Source: Entoloma clypeatum
Lineage: Eukaryota > Basidiomycota > Agaricomycetes > Agaricales > Entolomataceae
Direction: 5' to 3'
Assembly: GCA_963565915.1 (NCBI GenBank)
Contig: OY751488.1
Location: forward strand, 992,001 to 1,056,000
Length of the DNA stretch: 64,000 bases
In this document: positions 57,654 through 64,000 of the stretch, piece after piece
How the letters are laid out: each line of letters starts with the position of its first letter
How positions within the stretch are numbered: the first letter of the stretch is position 1
The notes under the pieces: model-generated
Seen by the model: only the letters and a program-made list of their open reading frames with translations
Databases searched by the model: none
What the model was told of the DNA's origin: nothing
Program-made: the position numbers and the translations under genes

Positions 57654-57655
<2 letters not shown>
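57641..57655 (+). repeat. Target-site duplication, left copy
   Basis: TTCATGTCCTATTCC, identical to 60679-60693 on the other side of the LINE. Confidence 0.9.
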
Positions 57656-57687
<32 letters not shown>

Positions 57688-60678
57688 TCAACAATTTATA
57701 TAGCGGTATACTAGGGGTACAGTCCGCTTGATATAGAATTAACTACATCGGTCCGAGGACCTACGTACGCAGGAAGAACAAGCGGCGCAAAGCTCCGTCG
57801 AGCTGAGAAGTCCTCGCGCCAGGACGGGGGAGTCTGTTATAAACAAACGCGTTAGTATGCGCACCCGAGTATTCGGTCGCGCGATACAAGAGCACTCCAA
57901 CCTTGCGAGGTTGGCCGTTAGCGGCGCTGGGGGGTGACTGCGCCCTGCCCCCCAAAGAAGCGCCTGTGCGGTTCTTATCCTTCGATCGCGTTCGCTTGCC
58001 AGAGGGGGCTGCACCCCTTTGAACCCAGCGCGCTACCACGCGACTACCGCCAACGGTTGTGTTGGGCGTTGGACGATCCCGGAAGGCAAATGCCCCTGGG
58101 TTATCCATGATAAATTTCCCGAAGACGTCCCAGATGGGAGAGTTCCTCGAGAAGGTGGGCATGTCTGGTGGCCTGGTGGGGTGGTGCAGACATTTGTAGA
58201 AAACGTGGGCGAAGTCCTCGGCGGATCTCTGACCGCAGTCGCATTGTTCAGCCTTGTCACCAATGTTGAACCTATGTCTATAGTGGCCAATTGGAGCGTG
58301 GCTGGTGAGGCCACGGACCATTTGAGCCGTGAGGGATTGGGAGTGACCCACATCCTTAAGCCATGTACCGCCCTTGAGGTGGGACGGCTTCATACGTTTG
58401 GCCCGAGCGTGGTCTTGGCGTCTGACGCACGATCTCGGGAATTGGTAGAATCGGCCAACATACTTGGGGGACTGGTACAGATTGTTCCAGTCACTGAGCA
58501 TGTCGTCCGTGAATTGCTTCGTGTTGAAGTCGAGGGATCTGGCGGCCGACTCACCACACTCAATGCGAATTGAGGAGGCGAAGTCGTGCACTGCACGGTG
58601 AGGTTCGAAACCATGGTCCGAACAGTCGGGGACATGGTGAAAGATGATCTTGGAATTCAGGCCGGGTTCCTCAAACCAAGGAATCAGGTTGCTGATGATA
58701 GCGAGCGCAGTTGCCTGCGAGGAGTGGAGATCCGGGTCTGTGGCGCGCCGAATGGCGTTGACAGAGTCAGTGAAAATATGGATTACTTCCAGTTGAGAGA
58801 GACCCCCTAGCTGACTGACCAGGTTCGAGAACCCGTGTCCGATAGCTAAGGTTTCAGTGTCATCAGAGACTGCGAGGCCGCCGGCCGCCCAGTCTTTGTC
58901 TATGGAGTGCCCCTTGTGCCAGGTTTCCCAGGCTGCAACAGCTTGGTGGCCCGACGAGAGGGAGGGAACTGCCGCGTCAGTGACAATGACGGCGGATTTG
59001 TTGGAGCAGATGTTGGCGTCAAACACCTTGTTAAGGGTGATGAGGCGCGCCTTTCTGGCTTCGGCACGATCCTTAGCGGTCTTGCCGCGGATAAGGGTGA
59101 TGTCGTGAATTACGCGTTCAGGGAATCGGTCGAGGACGCGTTTCCCTGGTTCGTTGTAGTTATTGAAGGGCGATAGGGGGACAGTCACATTTGCACGGTA
59201 TGCCCAGATATCAACGAGGGGGGATTTAAGGTTGTACATAAATTCCGGGGAGTACCACGGGCGCTTGGAGGGGTCATCCTCGTCGCATACCATGACGGTC
59301 ATGTGTCTGGGTGCAAGGGAGTGCATGCGGACACGGTTTCTGCAGGAGAGCTTCTTGAGGTGCAGGTGCACCGGAGGCAGGCCGGCAAGTGCTTCGACCG
59401 CCCCTGTGGGGGTGGTACGGAAGGCTCCCAGAATCCATAACGCTGCGCGTCTTTGGACTTTGGAGATAGACTTGACGACACCCTTGTTACGGGCACCGTC
59501 AAAGTTCCAGAGATTAGCACCGTATAGCGCGATCGGTAGAATACACGATCGGTACAGGGTGCGTTTGTGTTTGGGAGTGAGTCCACGGACTGAGTTTCCC
59601 AAGGATAGTAAGGCTCCCGTTGCTGAGAAGGCCTTAGTGGCATACCGCTTCGCGTGCTCAGTAAAGAGTAGCTTGCGGTCGAAGAAGAAGCCCAAGTACC
59701 TCCAGAAGGTCTTGGGGACGAGAGGGGAGTCGCCGGTGAAGGGCGCAAACCCGAGGTCAACCGGGGGGTTATCGTCGCCATTCTTCCTGGAAAAATGGAA
59801 CGCCTCCGATTTAGAGTGTTCAAGGACAAGCCCGAGGGCTGTGGTCAGCTCAAACAGACACTTGTATGCCTTTTTTAATTTGGCAAGGTTTTCCTTCCAC
59901 GTCTCAGATTGGACTATGATAGTCCCGTCGTCGACGTAAGAAATGAGGCTGGCCTGCGATTGTTCGGCTTGAAATGCGTACATCAGCGGGGCGAGGTAGA
60001 TGGACGATAGCACAGGGGAGAGGGCAGAGCCCTGACCTACGCCAATGTCAACAGAGAAAAGGTCTGAGAGGTCGTCCTCCCAGGCGTATTGAGTCTGTCT
60101 CCCTACTAGGTAATTTGAGAAGAAATCCACGACAGTGTCGGGGAACCCCATCCTATCTAGTATGAGCGATATAACCGAGTGGTTAAGGGAGGGAAAGTAT
60201 TGGGCCAAATCAATGGCGACAACGCTTGTCTTGAGTTTCCTCGACCATCCTGCACGGATGAGGTGGGTAAGGAATTGACCGGCGTCTTCGGTGGAGTTCT
60301 GACGAACCCCCCCGAATTGACCTGGGTGCAGCAGACCATAGCGGGCTAGTTCCCACTGGAGTCTGTTAGCGATAGCTTTCTCAAAGAGTTTGCCCAGGGT
60401 GTTTAGGAGCACGATGGGTCGGAATGCTTTGGGAACGTCGTACGCCGGCTTATTTGGTTTAGGAATAATGACGGTCGTTGAGATTTTGAAGGCGTCAGGC
60501 CAAAACCCCGCCGAGAGGCAGGCGTTCAGGATCCAGACGAACAGCTTCAAGATTTGTTTATGTGCGGTTAGGCACTTGAGGTGAGTCCACGTAAGATGGT
60601 CAGGACCTGGGGCTGACCGGCTAGAACAGCCGGCCAGGGCCTGGAGGACCTCTTGCGAAGTGAATGGAACCCAAGCCC
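57656..60678 (-). mobile_element. Tad1-like non-LTR retrotransposon (LINE), 5'-truncated
   Basis: The element lies on the minus strand. Its poly(A) tail appears as a run of 29 T at 57656-57684. It is bounded by a perfect 15-bp target-site duplication. The body is one open frame with reverse transcriptase and RNase H. The 5' part (Gag-like ORF1, endonuclease) is missing, as in incomplete reverse transcription. The perfect duplication and undamaged frame mean the insertion is recent. Confidence 0.92.
57761..60677 (-). CDS. Reverse transcriptase-RNase H of the truncated LINE (over 929 aa, no own start)
   Basis: The frame is open from the truncation junction (SAPGPDHLTWTHL near 60620) to 57761. 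RT motifs are TTVIIPKPNKPAYDVPKAFR, KTSVVAIDLAQYFPSLNHS, the catalytic SYVDDGTIIV near 59930, and a thumb region with YGANLWNF. RNase H follows with VTDAA, TDSVNAIRRATD and HHVPD. A Cys/His cluster (CDCGQRSAEDFAHVFYKCLHH) lies near the C-terminus, as in Tad1/I-type LINEs. There is no native start codon, so no normal protein is expected, although an internal start is conceivable. Confidence 0.85.
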
Positions 60679-60693
60679 TTCATGTCCTATTCC
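60679..60693 (+). repeat. Target-site duplication, right copy (contains the transposase ATG)
   Basis: TTCATGTCCTATTCC; the ATG at 60682 within it is the start codon of the transposase that continues to the right. Confidence 0.9.
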
Positions 60694-63600
60694 TGCCATC
60701 CAAACTCAACTTGTGGAACTTTTTCTTCGACAAGGTCCTTGACTCGACATCAAAATGGCTGTGCCAAATATCAGGCATATTTGGAACGGCATCACAATCA
60801 TCGTCGTGTCGCTAATTTGGCTCATCAGAGACATAGGGTTCAAGACCGGAGACAATGATTGCAAGAAGTATGTTTTATTTTATTGATCAATCAATGGCTT
60901 TCTGACGACATGCAGATTGGACAGGCTAGTGAATCTGAACCTGAGAAACATCCAGCGGCATCACACGGGGTGCTGTCAAGTGGCCTGGATTCATTTGATA
61001 CTTTACCAGATCTGGCAGAGGATACTCTGGCACCACATCCTCTACCGGCTTCATCTCCACCACCTCTTACAAGCAGTGGTCGTCCGCAGAGGAAACATGC
61101 ACTTCCAAAGCGATATCGTGATATTCTTCCAGAAGCTCCACTGCCGGCTGCTTTGGAAGAGTTGCAGATAGCTCCAGAGCCAATTCATCAGAGGGTTACC
61201 CTTTTTGTGTGGAATTATTTTCGCACTGCTATGAACTCTTTCGGTCTCTGGCGCCAATACCTTTACCGGCCGTCGCAGGACCCCGACATGTTAATCGCGA
61301 CTGAGGACTTATATGTTAATCAACTTGTATCACCTCCAACTTCACTTGCCCATCCATCTGACTCTCCTCCCTTGAATCCGGATGCAACACTTATGCTTGG
61401 TCGGAATGAAACCATTCAGCTCCTAATGGAATGGCAGCATAACGGCAATAGCCAGAAGTCAGATTCTGAGCTTGATAGGCTCGTGCACAATGTCCTCCAA
61501 AATCCCAAGTTTAATATCCATGACTTGACTGACTTTCACACCTCTCGCGAAAACCGATATTTGGATGCCATGAATCAAAAATCACCTCTGGGCAATGCTT
61601 TTGTGGAAACTGAAGTCGAAATAGAGGTTCCCTCTGGTGATACCAACATTCCTCCTCGCATGTTCGCTGTCCCAGGCCTATTTTATCGGAAACTTACATC
61701 TGTCATCCAGTCAGCATTCGCAGAACCATCTGCATTGAAATTCCATTTTTCACCCTATACCATGTTCCACCATTCACCCCACACCAACAAAGACCAGCGG
61801 ATTTATTCCGAGTTGTACGATTCTGATGCATTCATTGAAGAGCATGACAGGGTTCAGCGGGCATGTGTCCCTCCTGATGATCCTGACTGCAAGCGCGAAA
61901 AGGTCATCGCTGCGCTCATGTTTTGGTCAGATTCAACCCACCTTGCCAACTTTGGTACTGCGAAGATGTGGCCTCTCTATCTATTCTTCGGAAATCTCTC
62001 CAAGTACATTCATGCACAGCCCAACTCTGGTGCATGTCATCATGTTGCTTATATTCCTTCACTCTCCGATGCAGTTCTTGCGAAGATTGGGAAATTTCAC
62101 ACAAAATGGGGTGTCAAAGCACAACGAAGGGAAATCATCACACATCTGCGTCGTGAATTGATGCATGCAGTTTGGAAATTTCTTCTCGACAACGACTTTA
62201 TCCATGCCTATACATATGGAATTGTGATCAAATGTTATGATGGTGTGGAACGTCGTGTATATCCACGATTTTTCACCTATTCTGCAGACTATCCTGAAAA
62301 GTGAGTTGCGTCCTCTATGAAGATTACACACCTGACCATATTTCCACAACAGAGTTTTACTTGCGACAATTCGAGACAAGGGCCTTTGTCCATGCCCTCG
62401 ATGTCTCGTCACTAAATCTCAGCTTGACCGCATGGGACTTGTTCACGACATCCGGTCACGTATGATGAAGGCTCGAAAGTATACATCTTGGATTGTTTTG
62501 CGAGCACGCGAGTTGATTTACCAGAAGGCCATGGGAATAGGGAGTAACGGAGTTCAAGGCCTTCTTAAACCAACTTCTTCGGTTCCTACAGTTGTAAGTG
62601 GATGCTTGAGTTGCTCCGTATTATCACCGAAAGAACCCCTTATAGAATGCCTTCATGGACAAGCTTGGAGAAGATTTTCAGCTTTCTCGAATGCTTGTTG
62701 TTGATTTCATGCATGAATTCGAACTGGGGGTCTGGAAAACATTTTTTACTCATCTTATTCGCCTCCTCTATGCATCAGCAACAGATGGAAGACTTGTCGA
62801 GGAACTTGACAATAGGTCATTGGCTTTGGCTTTGTCGTCTCATATTCTAAGCAAATATTGTCTAGATTCCGACAAATTCCAACATTCGGAAGAAGTACCA
62901 TTCGCCGGTTTACAAGCAATGCATCAGAGATGAAAAAACTCGCTGCAAGGGATTTTGAGGATCTCTTAAAGGTCGGCGTTCAATAGCATCATGTAATTGG
63001 ATTTACTAACTTGTACCTCACATCTATCAGTGTGCCATACCTGTCTTCGAGGGCCTCTTGGACGAGCCTCACAACACTCAACTGATGAAGTTGTTATTTC
63101 GTACTGCGGAGTGGCATGCACTAGCAAAACTATGCCTTCATACAGAGTCAACACTCTCCTACCTTGAGAAATTAACCAAGGAACTCGGCCAGCTCATGCG
63201 ACAATTCAGGGACCTCACATGTTCGAGTTTCACGACTGTAGAGTTACCACGGGAAGTTGCTGCGCGGACACGGCGTGTTGCCAATTCTGAGTTGGCGTCA
63301 GTTGCAGCACATGCCGCTCAGGAGCCTGCCAGCACAGGACTATCCAAGGCTGCACGGAGTGGTCCTCGAATCAAAAATCTGAATCTACTCACTTATAAGT
63401 GGCATGCTCTTGGAGATTACATGCAAGCAATCCGACTATTCGGTGGAACAGACTCATACTCTACTCAGCTTGTACGTGTACTTTTTAGACTACATTTTAA
63501 TTACAGTACTTATCATCCTCTCCCGGAGGGTGAACTTTCTCATCGTCTCGTAAAACGGCTGTATAGCTTGACAAACAAACGTGCAGCCGAGAAGCAAGTT

Positions 63601-64000
63601 GCAAAACGGTACCAGCGCCTTCAACGAGTTCGATTGGCAAAAGAGCGACGCGAACTTCATTTGCGTCATCGTATTGGACCTGTGATACCAGAAGATATGG
63701 ATCCACAGGGGAGTCAGCTTAATAGGGAAGTCCACCATCACATCAGCAACTCGAAAAATTGCCCTATCAACATTTACTCTTTTCAACGAGAACGTCTTGG
63801 AGATCCTGCTTACAAGGTATGGCTTGGTTCAGTCGTGCGACATAACTTTTCAAGTCAACATCCTTAGGGAATCATTCCAAAGCTTCAGGACCATATTCTC
63901 GGTCGTCTATTAGATCGTGAATTTGACGGAGATGCCCATGATGACTTCTCTAGCACTGACCGCAACTCTGTTCGGATAGCTGGCAACAAGATTTATAGTG
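60682..64000 (+). CDS. Second Plavaka-like transposase, runs off the window
   Basis: A CACTA-group DNA-transposon transposase. Exon 1 (from 60682) encodes an N-terminal zinc finger (CHPNSTCGTFSSTRSLTRHQ). The next exon starts at 60916 and reads to 62299, followed by exons from about 62353, 62645, 62863, 63031, 63526 and 63868 to the window edge. Family stretches include ALMFWSDSTHLANFGTAKMW, SGACHHVAYIPSLSDA, RRELMHAVWKFLLDNDFIHA, RVYPRFFTYSADYPEK, LLATIRDKGLCPCPRCLV, and FMHEFELGVWKTFFTHLIRL. A TGA at 60856-60858 is in frame if the donor GTATGT at 60868 is used. If the weaker donor GTTCAA near 60838 is used, the stop is removed and the phase still fits. The LINE has separated the gene from its promoter, so expression is doubtful. 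Confidence 0.78.

Noticed and set aside
57511..57714. Plus-strand frame of 67 codons ending in poly-Phe
   Set aside because: It reads the old 5' flank of the transposase into the poly-T of the LINE; the Phe run is the LINE tail.
62863..62935. Stop codon suspected in the second transposase at MHQR*
   Set aside because: An intron ending TGTCTAG at 62862 shifts to a frame with the family segment PTFGRSTIRRF, so this stop is not in the coding frame.

Overview
The window reads as nuclear DNA of a filamentous basidiomycete fungus (Agaricomycetes). Genes are split by many short GT-AG introns of about 45-65 bp and lie on both strands. Several families are typical of mushroom-forming fungi: a secreted laccase, DUF6532 and DUF6698 proteins, Crinkler-type NTPases, an RCC1-PHD protein and Plavaka-type transposases. 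No rRNA, tRNA or CRISPR was recognised. Exon joins were worked out by hand from reading frame, splice signals and remembered family consensus. Family names are from memory, not from a search.

Layout. 1-5850 is gene-poor, repeat-rich DNA with a 33-bp tandem repeat, decayed longer repeats and C-rich low-complexity sequence. 5852-10908 holds two nested, degraded LTR retrotransposons. 11898-18482 has a DUF6532 gene on the minus strand and a Plavaka-type transposase on the plus strand that carries one stop codon. 18500-28100 is an accessory zone with decayed genes: a broken HAD phosphatase, a damaged Crinkler gene, a small secreted protein and a duplicated gene of unknown function. 28487-33550 holds an apparently intact 15-exon laccase and an intact three-exon P-loop NTPase of the Crinkler/RHS type. 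33700-35200 is intergenic, with a duplicated 127-bp block and a MITE-like inverted-repeat element.

35267-54987 looks like the conserved core. It holds an acyl-CoA synthetase-like AMP-binding enzyme, an RCC1-PHD protein, a large nuclear-looking protein with a zinc ribbon, and, head to head with that gene, a protein of about 2,200 residues with membrane segments, three internal modules and a very long acidic region. 55824-64000 returns to mobile DNA: a DUF6698 gene diverges from a second Plavaka-type transposase. A young, 5'-truncated Tad1-like LINE has inserted exactly at that transposase's start codon.

The strongest candidates for something new are the internal repeat modules of the 48-55 kb membrane protein, the repeated head-to-head pairing of Plavaka transposases with DUF6532 and DUF6698 genes, and the LINE insertion whose 15-bp target duplication preserves the host ATG. 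The core genes are unrelated in function and do not form a pathway. The laccase, the small secreted protein and the two NTPases would fit a role in substrate decay or interaction with other organisms, but that is inference.
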